Origin: Fidelibacterota bacterium
GTDB taxonomy: Bacteria; Marinisomatota; Marinisomatia; Marinisomatales; Marinisomataceae
Reading direction: 5' to 3'
Assembly: GCA_012963075.1 (NCBI GenBank)
Contig: DTWI01000104.1
Coordinates: forward strand, 1-5,112
DNA length: 5,112 nucleotides
The translations under genes and the position numbers were made by a program. Shown here piece after piece: positions 1 through 5,109 of this stretch. The notes under the pieces are model-generated. The model was not told the DNA's origin. It was given only the letters and a program-made list of their open reading frames with translations, and ran no database searches. Numbering within the stretch: position 1 is the stretch's first letter; every line of letters begins with the position of its first letter.

Positions 1-53
1 AAGCCTTTGGTTTTACATGCAGGAGGTCGCAGGTTCAAATCCTGAATCGCCCA
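1..53 (+). tRNA. tRNA 3' half, probably tRNA-Val(TAC), incomplete or remnant
   Basis: A T arm is clear: stem 29-33 with 41-45, loop TTCAAAT at 34-40, then the acceptor 3' strand ATCGCCC at 46-52 and discriminator A53. CCA is not encoded directly after it. Reading back, the 3' anticodon stem GCAGG (19-23) and a loop TTTACAT (12-18) would give anticodon TAC (Val). The bases that should form the 5' anticodon stem (7-11, TTGGT) do not pair with GCAGG, although GCCT at 3-6 resembles a displaced 5' strand. The T stem also has a G-A mismatch at its outer pair. The window edge hides the D arm. This is therefore either a degenerate tRNA with an insertion, or a tRNA 3' half left by recombination in the anticodon region. 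Isotype is moderately sure; integrity is doubtful. Confidence 0.6.
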
Positions 54-91
54 CTCCATTAATATTAGGATAGTAGTCAATTTGTTGTAAG

Positions 92-109
92 TTCCCTCTC
101 CTATGGGAA
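92..109 (+). other. Small hairpin in the helicase leader
   Basis: TTCCC (92-96) and GGGAA (105-109) form a 5-bp stem with an 8-nt loop, 15 nt before the helicase ATG. GTT before it and AAC after it could extend the stem across a small bulge. There is no T run directly after it, so it is not a typical terminator. It could be a leader structure affecting helicase translation, or chance. Confidence 0.25.
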
Positions 110-124
110 TAACAAAATAATTAT

Positions 125-1348
125 ATGTCTTTCGATAAACTTGGTTTGTATGAACCTATTCTCAAAGCTTTAAAAGAAAAAGGCTATAAAGCACCTTCAC
201 CAATTCAAGAAAAAGCTATACCTGCAATACTTGAAAGAAGAGACGTGATGGCTGCTGCGCAGACAGGTACTGGAAAAACAGCAAGTTTTACATTACCCAT
301 TTTACATATGCTGTCTAATCCTAAGCATAGATTTAAAGGCCATGTAATAAGAGCTTTAGTTGTTACACCCACTAGGGAATTAGCAGCTCAGGTGAGAGAA
401 AGTGTTGTTACTTATGGGCGCTATCTTGATTTAAAATCTACAGCTATCTACGGAGGAACTTCTGTCCGTAATCAAAAGACAGTGCTGAGAAAAGGTGTTG
501 ATATTTTAGTCGCTACTCCCGGTAGATTGCTCGATTTATATAATCAAAAATCAATAAATTTTAGTAAAGTTGAAATTTTAGTACTTGATGAAGCCGATCG
601 AATGCTAGACATGGGCTTTATCAATGATATAAAAAAAATCATCAGACTATTACCAGATCGACGACAAAATTTGATGTTCACAGCAACCTTTTCAGATTCA
701 TTTAGGGCGTTAGCAAATAAATTTTCTTATAAGCCATTAGAGATTTCAGTAACAAGAGATAATGAAACAGCTAAAAATGTTGAACATTATATTCATCCCG
801 TAGATACATCTAGAAAATCAGAGTTATTAATTCATCTTATAAAAACAGAGAAATGGAAACAAGCACTGGTATTCACACGAACAAAACATGGCGCTAATAG
901 GCTTACTAAAAAACTTATCCAATCACATATCACAGCAGTTGCTATTCACAGCAATAAAACACAAAATTATAGAACAAAAGCTTTGGATGATTTTAAAAAG
1001 AATCGTGTAAGGATATTAGTTGCAACAGATGTAGCAGCACGTGGAATTGATATTAAAAATATGAACCAAGTAATTAATTTTGATCTTCCTACCGTAGCAA
1101 AAGACTATATCCATAGAATAGGTAGAACGGGAAGAGCTGGTGAATCAGGTAAAGCTATATCGTTTGTAAGTAGTGAACAATTTCAACTATTAGATGATAT
1201 TGAAAAATTGTTAAAACAGACTCTCGCACAACATATAGTGAATGGATTTGAACCTAGTAGTCCGATATCTAAAAACAATTCTAAAGTTGGCAAGAAACAA
1301 CGCCGCTTTAACAAACAATCTAGGTCAAGAAAAAAAAAGCAGAGGTAA
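125..1348 (+). CDS. rhlE: DEAD-box ATP-dependent RNA helicase, RhlE type
   Basis: This cytoplasmic RNA helicase uses ATP to open short RNA duplexes, with family roles in ribosome assembly, RNA turnover and cold adaptation. All core motifs are visible in the 407 residues: Q motif near 20-33, motif I AQTGTGKT (45-52), Ia PTREL (82-86), GG (110-111), Ib TPGR (131-134), II DEAD (155-158), III TAT (186-188), IV LVFTRT (248-253), V ATDVAARGID (300-309) and VI HRIGRTGRAG (330-339). The IHSNKTQ stretch (274-280) corresponds to the IHGNKSQ block typical of RhlE. The C-terminal tail (about 386-407) is strongly basic, as in RhlE proteins that use it to hold RNA. Length is normal for the family. The ATG is preceded by AT-rich sequence without a clear Shine-Dalgarno. 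The gene appears intact and monocistronic, lying 71 bp after the tRNA fragment and followed by a non-coding gap. The family call is very sure; the subfamily symbol is likely. Confidence 0.93.
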   Translation: MSFDKLGLYEPILKALKEKGYKAPSPIQEKAIPAILERRDVMAAAQTGTGKTASFTLPILHMLSNPKHRFKGHVIRALVVTPTRELAAQVRESVVTYGRYLDLKSTAIYGGTSVRNQKTVLRKGVDILVATPGRLLDLYNQKSINFSKVEILVLDEADRMLDMGFINDIKKIIRLLPDRRQNLMFTATFSDSFRALANKFSYKPLEISVTRDNETAKNVEHYIHPVDTSRKSELLIHLIKTEKWKQALVFTRTKHGANRLTKKLIQSHITAVAIHSNKTQNYRTKALDDFKKNRVRILVATDVAARGIDIKNMNQVINFDLPTVAKDYIHRIGRTGRAGESGKAISFVSSEQFQLLDDIEKLLKQTLAQHIVNGFEPSSPISKNNSKVGKKQRRFNKQSRSRKKKQR

Positions 1349-1458
1349 TACCATTAAATAAATTAATTATCTCGGTATTAGTCCAAGCTGTTGATAAAAC
1401 TCCAAGTTATCCATAAAATCCCGACTTAAAGGAAATAGATATACCTACACTAACCCTT

Positions 1459-1490
1459 TGAATAGGCCAATGTCTGAATAGGCCAATGTC
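1459..1490 (+). repeat. Exact 16-bp tandem duplication
   Basis: TGAATAGGCCAATGTC occurs twice head to tail (1459-1474 and 1475-1490) with no mismatch. It sits in the non-coding gap between the helicase and the HMA gene, just before an AT-rich hairpin. Identity of both copies suggests a recent duplication or a selected binding site. The unit is itself not palindromic. Confidence 0.9.
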
Positions 1491-1491
1491 C

Positions 1492-1520
1492 AAAATACAT
1501 TTTTTGTATTTTCTTTTCTT
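1492..1520 (+). terminator. AT-rich hairpin with T-rich tail, possible weak terminator
   Basis: AAAATAC (1492-1498) pairs with GTATTTT (1506-1512) around a 7-nt loop made mostly of T, and TTCTTTTCTT follows. It could end helicase transcription before the HMA gene. The stem contains only one G-C pair, so it is weak, and the distance of about 145 bp from the helicase stop makes this uncertain. Confidence 0.3.
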
Positions 1521-1578
1521 CAATGTGTATCAAAAAAAGTATAAATGAAAAATGACTCTAATTGTTGTAAGTTTTATC

Positions 1579-2007
1579 ATGAAGAAAACATTGTTAATTA
1601 TACTATTATTGACTTTGAGTTATGGTCAATCAAAGATTATAACTATGAATAATGATGTTGTCATTATCAGTCAGGACGAGGTTGTTGTTGAAGTTTTAGG
1701 AATGGTATGTTCATTGTGTGCATACGGTTTAGAGAAAGGGCTATCAGATTTAGATGGGATAAACAAAAAAAAGTATGATAATGGCATCTATATTGATATT
1801 AATAATCAATATATAAAAATCTCAGTTTTAAAAGATAAGTCAGTTGATATTGATAAGGTTGCATCTATTATTAGAGATTCTGGTTTTGAAGCAAACACTG
1901 TTTTTGAATTACAAGACAACGAAGTTGTTGAATATAAGCTTGATAAATCAAATAAAATGAAACCTATGAATCATGACCATAATCATGATAAAGATTATAA
2001 TCATTAA
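1579..2007 (+). CDS. Secreted heavy-metal-associated (HMA) domain protein with His-rich tail
   Basis: Probable metal-binding protein acting outside the cytoplasm. From the chosen start it has 142 residues: a clean signal peptide (Lys-Lys, then a Leu/Ile core, ending near SYGQ at 14-17), an HMA-like ferredoxin-fold domain at about 35-108, and a His/Asp-rich tail (131-142, five His). The metal motif GMVCSLC (41-47, Cys44 and Cys47) matches the GMxCxxC loop of copper and mercury carriers such as CopZ, MerP and P-type ATPase N-domains. An in-frame ATG nine codons upstream (1552) would lengthen the protein, but it puts extra residues before the Lys-Lys of the signal peptide, so 1579 is preferred; neither start has a good Shine-Dalgarno. 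Only 12 nt separate it from the next gene, which suggests one transcript. HMA identity is strong; the metal (Cu, Hg, Zn or other) cannot be read from the sequence. Confidence 0.82.
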   Translation: MKKTLLIILLLTLSYGQSKIITMNNDVVIISQDEVVVEVLGMVCSLCAYGLEKGLSDLDGINKKKYDNGIYIDINNQYIKISVLKDKSVDIDKVASIIRDSGFEANTVFELQDNEVVEYKLDKSNKMKPMNHDHNHDKDYNH

Positions 2008-2019
2008 TCTTTTTGTAAG

Positions 2020-2634
2020 GTGGGAAAAGAAATCAAAAGACTATTTTTAATTACTATTTTTCTTTTAAGTCATCTATTTGGTCATCCTGTTATTTTTAAA
2101 GGCGGAAAGGTATTTTGGGTTACTCAAACACCTAACTATAATGATATTCGCTTTGGAATATCCCAAACAAGTAATTGGTTAATAGGAGGACGGTTATTAG
2201 AGGATAGAAATTCGAATGAATCCTTTGTATTAATTAACAATAATTACCTTTTAAAGAGATGGAATGCTCCCAATTCTCAAGCAAATATCTATCTATTATC
2301 AAGCGTAGGTATTAATACTAAAGATAATAAAGAAATGGGCTCCTTTGGTATACATGGAGACTGGGAAAATAGACGTTATATGGTGATGCAAATGATGGAA
2401 TATTTTTCGCATAATGAATCTTGGGTATCGGGTACTAGATTAGCTATCAGCCCTTATACAGTTGACTATACTAAAATGTCAGTATGGTTGATTGCAAATT
2501 ATGAAGTAACCTACCAAGATGATGAATATTCATCAACGTTGATACCAGTTGTTCGTTTGTTTAAGGGAAATTATTTGGTAGAATTTGGAAAGAGCAAAGA
2601 TAATTCATTTTTATCATTGATGATTCATTTTTAA
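2020..2634 (+). CDS. Exported protein, probable outer-membrane beta-barrel, partner of the HMA gene
   Basis: The 204-residue product starts at GTG and has a basic N-terminus and hydrophobic core (residues 7-21), with likely cleavage before HPVIF (22 onward). The mature part has alternating aromatic and polar strands, and it ends in LMIHF: a final Phe is the usual signature of an outer-membrane barrel. The stretch YLLKRWN followed by QANIYLL (77-93) resembles, from memory, a block in uncharacterised proteins of Gram-negative bacteria that begin HPV after the signal peptide and are often encoded beside HMA-domain genes. That recollection cannot be checked here. The close spacing to the HMA gene suggests joint expression and a shared envelope role, perhaps metal-related. 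The stop is followed within 15 nt by an orphan tRNA-Pro 3' half, so this gene marks one side of a recombination junction. Export is fairly sure, the barrel call moderate, the function unknown. Confidence 0.62.
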   Translation: MGKEIKRLFLITIFLLSHLFGHPVIFKGGKVFWVTQTPNYNDIRFGISQTSNWLIGGRLLEDRNSNESFVLINNNYLLKRWNAPNSQANIYLLSSVGINTKDNKEMGSFGIHGDWENRRYMVMQMMEYFSHNESWVSGTRLAISPYTVDYTKMSVWLIANYEVTYQDDEYSSTLIPVVRLFKGNYLVEFGKSKDNSFLSLMIHF

Positions 2635-2647
2635 TTTGGGAATACAA

Positions 2648-2682
2648 TCAGGGGGTTGGAGGTTCGAATCCTTTCACCCCGA
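2648..2682 (+). tRNA. Orphan 3' half of a tRNA-Pro-like gene
   Basis: A T arm is present: stem 2658-2662 with 2670-2674 (two G-T pairs), loop TTCGAAT at 2663-2669, acceptor 3' strand CACCCCG at 2675-2681 and A2682. G72 with A73 and an implied CGGGGTG 5' strand match bacterial tRNA-Pro. TCAGG at about 2648-2652 fits the 3' anticodon stem. Upstream there is no TGG loop in register and no CGGGGTG; that space is the end of the barrel gene. Only the part 3' of the anticodon loop remains, so it cannot be a working tRNA. This is the usual scar of an element that integrated into, or carried, a tRNA 3' end. Confidence 0.75.
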
Positions 2683-2717
2683 CATCAATGCTAAGATGTA
2701 AGATTAGAGAGATAATG

Positions 2718-2745
2718 AGGGCTACTTCGGTAGTCCTTGTTGTTT
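2718..2745 (+). terminator. Rho-independent terminator with UUCG tetraloop
   Basis: An 8-bp stem (2718-2725 with 2730-2737, one G-T pair) closes a C(TTCG)G tetraloop, an especially stable RNA loop, and is followed by the T-rich tail TTGTTGTTT. It lies 36 nt after the tRNA-Pro 3' end, where a tRNA gene's own terminator would be, so it was probably carried with the tRNA fragment. It would also end transcripts from the HMA and barrel genes. Confidence 0.75.
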
Positions 2746-2762
2746 CCAAAATCCATAATGTT

Positions 2763-2800
2763 ATTGGTAAACTCATTGGTAAGCAAATAAGCATACCAAT
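2763..2800 (+). repeat. ATTGGTA repeats: two direct copies and one inverted
   Basis: ATTGGTAA occurs at 2763-2770 and 2775-2782, 12 bp apart start to start, and the inverse TACCAAT at 2794-2800. The copies lie just after the tRNA-Pro fragment and its terminator. Short repeats beside a tRNA attachment site can be recombinase or regulator binding sites, but three 7-bp copies in AT-rich DNA are only suggestive. No ORF with a credible start covers them. Confidence 0.4.
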
Positions 2801-2830
2801 CTTTTCATCTTTTTTGGCTAAATTTGTTTG

Positions 2831-2923
2831 ATGCGATACCTAATCATAATATTGTCACTTTTTCTCATTACTTGTGGTGGTGGTGATGATTGGACAAGAG
2901 CTTGCAAGGATTGTGAAAAATGA
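2831..2923 (+). CDS. Tiny lipoprotein (30 residues) coupled to the TerC gene
   Basis: The ORF encodes Met-Arg, a hydrophobic run (residues 3-13) and a lipobox LITC with Cys15 as the expected lipidated residue, then Gly-Gly-Gly-Asp-Asp. Mature product would be only 16 residues, ending in a CKDC pair (Cys25, Cys28). Its TGA overlaps the TerC ATG as ATGA (2920-2923), the classic arrangement for translational coupling, and the TerC Shine-Dalgarno AAGGA (2906-2910) lies inside it. The ORF is preceded by AT-rich sequence without a Shine-Dalgarno. The combination of a perfect lipobox and exact overlap makes it likely to be real. It could instead be the 5' remnant of a longer lipoprotein. Role unknown; the Cys pair could bind metal or form a disulfide. 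Confidence 0.6.
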   Translation: MRYLIIILSLFLITCGGGDDWTRACKDCEK

Positions 2924-3684
2924 TTGAAAATATCACAACCTTGTTATTTTTAATATTGCTACAGGCAGTGCTAGGGTTTGATAACCTACTATATATCTCA
3001 TTAGAATCAAAAAAAGCGCCTAATGATCAGCAAGCAATGGTACGAAAAATTGCCATTGGATTAGCTGTTTTTTTTCGCATTGCACTATTATTTACCTTAG
3101 TTGAGTCAATAAAATATTTTCAAGATCCAATCTTTTCTTTAAATATTGAGAATATTGTTACTGGGACATTTAATATTCATAGTTTGATTATTTTAATCGG
3201 TGGTATTTTTCTTATCTATACATCAATAAAAGAAATTAGTCACATGCTCGTATCCCACAATTTTGAGTATTCTATGTCAGACGCATCAGTGTCTCCAACA
3301 AAGTTAATTTTATGGATTGCTATGATTAATTTAGTTTTTTCTTTTGACTCTATTCTAGGTGCAATGGCTTTAACAGATAATTTTATTTTAATGGTCATTG
3401 CTATCATTATTGGAGGATTACTGATGATTTATTTAGCAGATACTATTTCTGAATTTTTGCAACGCAATCGTATGTATGAAGTATTGGGATTATTCATTTT
3501 ATTTGTGGTGGGGATAATGTTATTAACCGATGGAGGGCATTTAGCACACCTTACATTATTTAACAATCCTATTATCCCTATGAGTAAAACTACATTTTAT
3601 TTTATCATTACGATTTTAATTGTAATTGATGTAGTACAATCACGTTATCAAAAAAATCTATTAAAGCAAAATGATAAAGTTTAA
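2920..3684 (+). CDS. TerC-family integral membrane protein, probable metal (Mn2+) exporter
   Basis: This 254-residue inner-membrane protein has about seven hydrophobic segments (roughly 5-25, 44-62, 86-102, 128-150, 155-174, 188-203, 224-240). Both TerC signature sites are present: GFDN (19-22) in the first helix and SFDS (141-144) in the fourth, each with the acidic residue inside the membrane that is thought to bind metal. Characterised relatives (E. coli Alx, B. subtilis YkoY and YceF) export Mn2+; TerC itself is linked to tellurite resistance. There is no C-terminal CBS or transporter-associated domain, so it is the short form, with a short basic tail. It starts at an ATG overlapped with the tiny lipoprotein's stop and has a good AAGGA nine nt upstream. 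No yybP-ykoY-like Mn riboswitch is apparent upstream. The family is very sure, the substrate inferred. With the HMA and barrel genes it suggests a metal-handling theme. Confidence 0.88.
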   Translation: MIENITTLLFLILLQAVLGFDNLLYISLESKKAPNDQQAMVRKIAIGLAVFFRIALLFTLVESIKYFQDPIFSLNIENIVTGTFNIHSLIILIGGIFLIYTSIKEISHMLVSHNFEYSMSDASVSPTKLILWIAMINLVFSFDSILGAMALTDNFILMVIAIIIGGLLMIYLADTISEFLQRNRMYEVLGLFILFVVGIMLLTDGGHLAHLTLFNNPIIPMSKTTFYFIITILIVIDVVQSRYQKNLLKQNDKV

Positions 3685-3687
3685 AAT

Positions 3688-3741
3688 ATGGAGTTAGAAC
3701 TACAAAAAATCAAACTAAGTGAAAGTGATTTTACCTTATGA
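3688..3741 (+). CDS. Possible 17-residue ORF overlapping the methyltransferase-like gene
   Basis: ATG at 3688 opens a 17-codon ORF, three bases after the TerC stop, ending in a TGA that overlaps the next ATG as ATGA (3738-3741). The peptide is polar (starts MELELQKIK) with no membrane segment. It may be a leader peptide that couples translation, the remnant 5' end of a lost gene, or chance. It is listed because it reproduces the overlap seen at the lipoprotein-TerC boundary. Confidence 0.3.
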   Translation: MELELQKIKLSESDFTL

Positions 3742-4333
3742 GAAGATTGTTATCATCTATTAAGAAAAGAATAAATCCAAACTTTTTGTTTGAAGGAGAC
3801 GATTCTTTGTTGAAAGAGTTGTTATTAACTTCCAAAATTTATGGAGAATATGGATGTGGTAAATCTACTCTGTGGGCCTATAATAATACTAAAAGTAAAA
3901 TTATAAGCGTTGAAACAAATGGAGAATGGGCGTCAAAAATATCTTCTAAGATGAAGGATATAGATATATTTTAAATAGAATAGATTGTGGAGAAGTTGGA
4001 AAATGGGGAATTCCAATTGACGATTCAAAAAAAGAAAATTTTATCAAATATTGTGAGAATATATGGAAACAAGATTATACTCCTGATCTTGTTTTGATTG
4101 ATGGACGTTTTAGAGTTTGTTGTTTTCTGGTCTCATTAAAGTATGCAGATGAAAATGTTTCGATAATATTTGATGATTATAATAATCGCCCCTATTATCA
4201 TATTGTTGAGGAGTTTGTCAAACCAATTCAATCTTGCGGTCGACAAGCATTGTTTCAGGTACCGTCAAAGAATTCTATTGATTTTACTTATCTTGATTCA
4301 TTGATAAATCGTTTTATATATATTAAAGAATAG
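3738..4333 (+). pseudogene. Frameshifted class I SAM methyltransferase-like gene
   Basis: Two reading frames make one protein. Frame one runs 3738-3974 (78 residues) and ends at TAA; frame two is open from 3950 to 4333 and continues the same domain. The first part contains EYGCGKST (37-44), the Gly-rich SAM-binding loop, then IISVET, the next strand with its acidic residue. The second has CGEVGKWGIP, LVLIDGRFRV and IIFDDYNNRPYYH, an arrangement I associate with an uncharacterised methyltransferase-like family bearing a DGRFRV motif. One base is missing: making the TTTT at 3969-3972 into TTTTT joins the halves as DIDIFLNRIDCGEV and gives about 198 residues, a natural length. The second half needs no start of its own; a TTG at 4094 is internal. 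Possible readings are recent inactivation, a sequencing or assembly indel, or frameshifting, but the local sequence is not a good slippery heptamer. Fold fairly sure; substrate unknown. Confidence 0.7.
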
Positions 4334-4347
4334 ATGTAATATCAAAT

Positions 4348-4608
4348 ATGGAAATATTCATAACAGCTATTATAGTAATTACACTCATTTCTGTATTTTT
4401 AATACTCTTTAGTGCTCTACTTCGTTGGTTGTGGAATATGACAATGCCCCAAGTGTTTGGATTAAAAGAAATTACCTATTGGCAGGCGTTTCGTATTCTA
4501 ATTATTGCTGGAATATTATTTGGAACTCCACCCAATGATGAAGTTCGCAAAATCAGAGAAGGAATTGACAACCTCAATGAAAAATTAGAAATTCTTATTG
4601 AAGAATAA
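4348..4608 (+). CDS. Small membrane protein with WNxxMPxxFGLxxITYWQA motif
   Basis: This 86-residue protein has an N-terminal membrane helix (about 4-27), a short loop with the motif WNMTMPQVFGL, then EITYWQAFRILIIAGILFG (about 41-59) forming a second hydrophobic or amphipathic segment, and a charged C-terminal helix (65-86) with heptad-like Leu/Ile spacing that may form a coiled coil. I have a recollection of small uncharacterised bacterial proteins with the block LWNWLMP, FGL, ITFWQA and ILFG, so this looks like a member of a conserved family of unknown function. It starts 14 bp after the methyltransferase-like gene and has no clear Shine-Dalgarno. The C-terminal helix probably faces the cytoplasm and could bind a partner. 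Real gene likely; function unknown. Confidence 0.72.
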   Translation: MEIFITAIIVITLISVFLILFSALLRWLWNMTMPQVFGLKEITYWQAFRILIIAGILFGTPPNDEVRKIREGIDNLNEKLEILIEE

Positions 4609-4619
4609 AAGAAAGTAAT

Positions 4620-4715
4620 ATGAGAAAAGGGAACTACGATTTTAAAAATACTATTCCAATTGGCATTACTCTTAGGATTGGTCTTGGAGCAGCGATAACC
4701 TACGTAAATGAATAA
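4620..4715 (+). CDS. 31-residue Gly-rich hydrophobic protein
   Basis: A 31-codon ORF begins 11 bp after the preceding small membrane protein and overlaps the next ORF by 8 bp (4708-4715). After a charged start (MRKGNYDFKN) it has a hydrophobic stretch with small residues, IPIGITLRIGLGAAI (12-26), like the Gly-zipper peptides that recur as small bacterial proteins with an IGIGLGAAIG-type core. An Arg inside the stretch (19) makes it imperfect. It could insert in the membrane. Position in a close same-strand run and the short overlap favour a real gene; no function can be assigned. Confidence 0.5.
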   Translation: MRKGNYDFKNTIPIGITLRIGLGAAITYVNE

Positions 4716-4914
4716 AAAACCTTTAATAATAAGAATGTGGAAATTTCAATTTCCATTTGTTGATCAAAGATTATCAGTACTTGCTGGTATCGGTATTGGG
4801 TTGTTTGTTGCTAAAATTTGGGAACCAATTCTTTATTTAGATTGGTATTGGTATTTGCTTATTGTTTTGTTGGCTGCTATCAAACCTATGGTAACATTTT
4901 TCAAACAGGTTTAA
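4708..4914 (+). CDS. Small two-helix membrane protein of unknown function
   Basis: The 68 residues hold a basic, aromatic N-terminus (to about 20), a hydrophobic segment near 22-38 with GIGIG, a Trp/Tyr-rich turn (WEPILYLDWYWY) and a second helix at about 48-63, ending with a short basic tail. The positive N- and C-termini suggest both ends lie in the cytoplasm. The start overlaps the end of the 31-residue ORF, and no Shine-Dalgarno is evident. I do not recognise a family. Its place as third in a row of tiny membrane proteins suggests a common transcript with them. Confidence 0.6.
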   Translation: MNKKPLIIRMWKFQFPFVDQRLSVLAGIGIGLFVAKIWEPILYLDWYWYLLIVLLAAIKPMVTFFKQV

Positions 4915-4944
4915 AGTAAAAAATCAATAATCCAAAATGGTTAT

Positions 4945-5109
4945 ATGAATTTATTAACTGCAAATCAAATGATGTGGATAGCATTCACAGTAGGATCTTC
5001 AGCGCCTATCATTTTTTATGCAGTGCCAGGCTCGCCCTGTTTTCGGAAATTATTTCTGCAGTTAATGTCCAGTATTTTTCATTTTCAGATGCAGCAAAAA
5101 GAGCCTTGA
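4945..5109 (+). CDS. Chimeric short ORF: small membrane protein start running into antisense GNAT DNA
   Basis: An ATG at 4945 opens a 54-codon ORF. Its first 22 or so residues (MNLLTANQMMWIAFTVGSS and a little more) look like the start of a membrane protein and follow the small-gene run by 30 bp. From about 5012 on, the same DNA encodes a clear acetyltransferase segment on the other strand, so the remaining residues are very likely antisense read-through. It is best taken as the 5' remnant of a gene cut off by a rearrangement, though an intact 54-residue gene cannot be excluded. Confidence 0.35.
   Translation: MNLLTANQMMWIAFTVGSSAPIIFYAVPGSPCFRKLFLQLMSSIFHFQMQQKEP

Noticed and set aside
1346..1380. 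Inverted repeat TAATACC/GGTATTA starting at the helicase stop codon
   Set aside because: The 7-bp AT-rich stem has a 21-nt loop and no T run after it, so it is not supported as a terminator.
1389..1415. Two DnaA-box-like 9-mers, TGTTGATAA and TTATCCATA, facing each other
   Set aside because: Each has one mismatch to the consensus, there are only two, and no dnaA, dnaN or other origin gene is near. This is insufficient for an origin.
1552..1578. Upstream ATG for the HMA gene
   Set aside because: It would place nine hydrophobic residues before the Lys-Lys of an otherwise ideal signal peptide, and it has no Shine-Dalgarno.
2646..2778. Antisense ORF starting in the repeat region and ending GVKGFEPPTP
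   Set aside because: The GFEPPTP ending is the well-known artefact of translating the T arm of a tRNA on the wrong strand.
2819..2826. TAAATTTG matches the Bacteroidota -7 box TAnnTTTG
   Set aside because: No TTTG box is found at the required upstream spacing, and such words are frequent in this AT-rich sequence.
3693..3700. GTTAGAAC resembling an integron attC/attI core
   Set aside because: The core GTTRRRY is not satisfied, no paired RYYYAAC site or attC-like palindrome is seen, and no integron integrase is present.
3843..3869. GEYGCGKS in the methyltransferase-like gene fits the Walker A pattern GxxxxGKS
   Set aside because: There is no Walker B or other NTPase motif, and the motif sits after a strand and before an IISVET strand, as the Gly-rich SAM loop does. 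It is a chance match.
4094..4333. Independent gene starting at TTG 4094
   Set aside because: The frame is open back to 3950, and the upstream residues complete the same domain as the preceding ORF, so this is the second half of a frameshifted gene.
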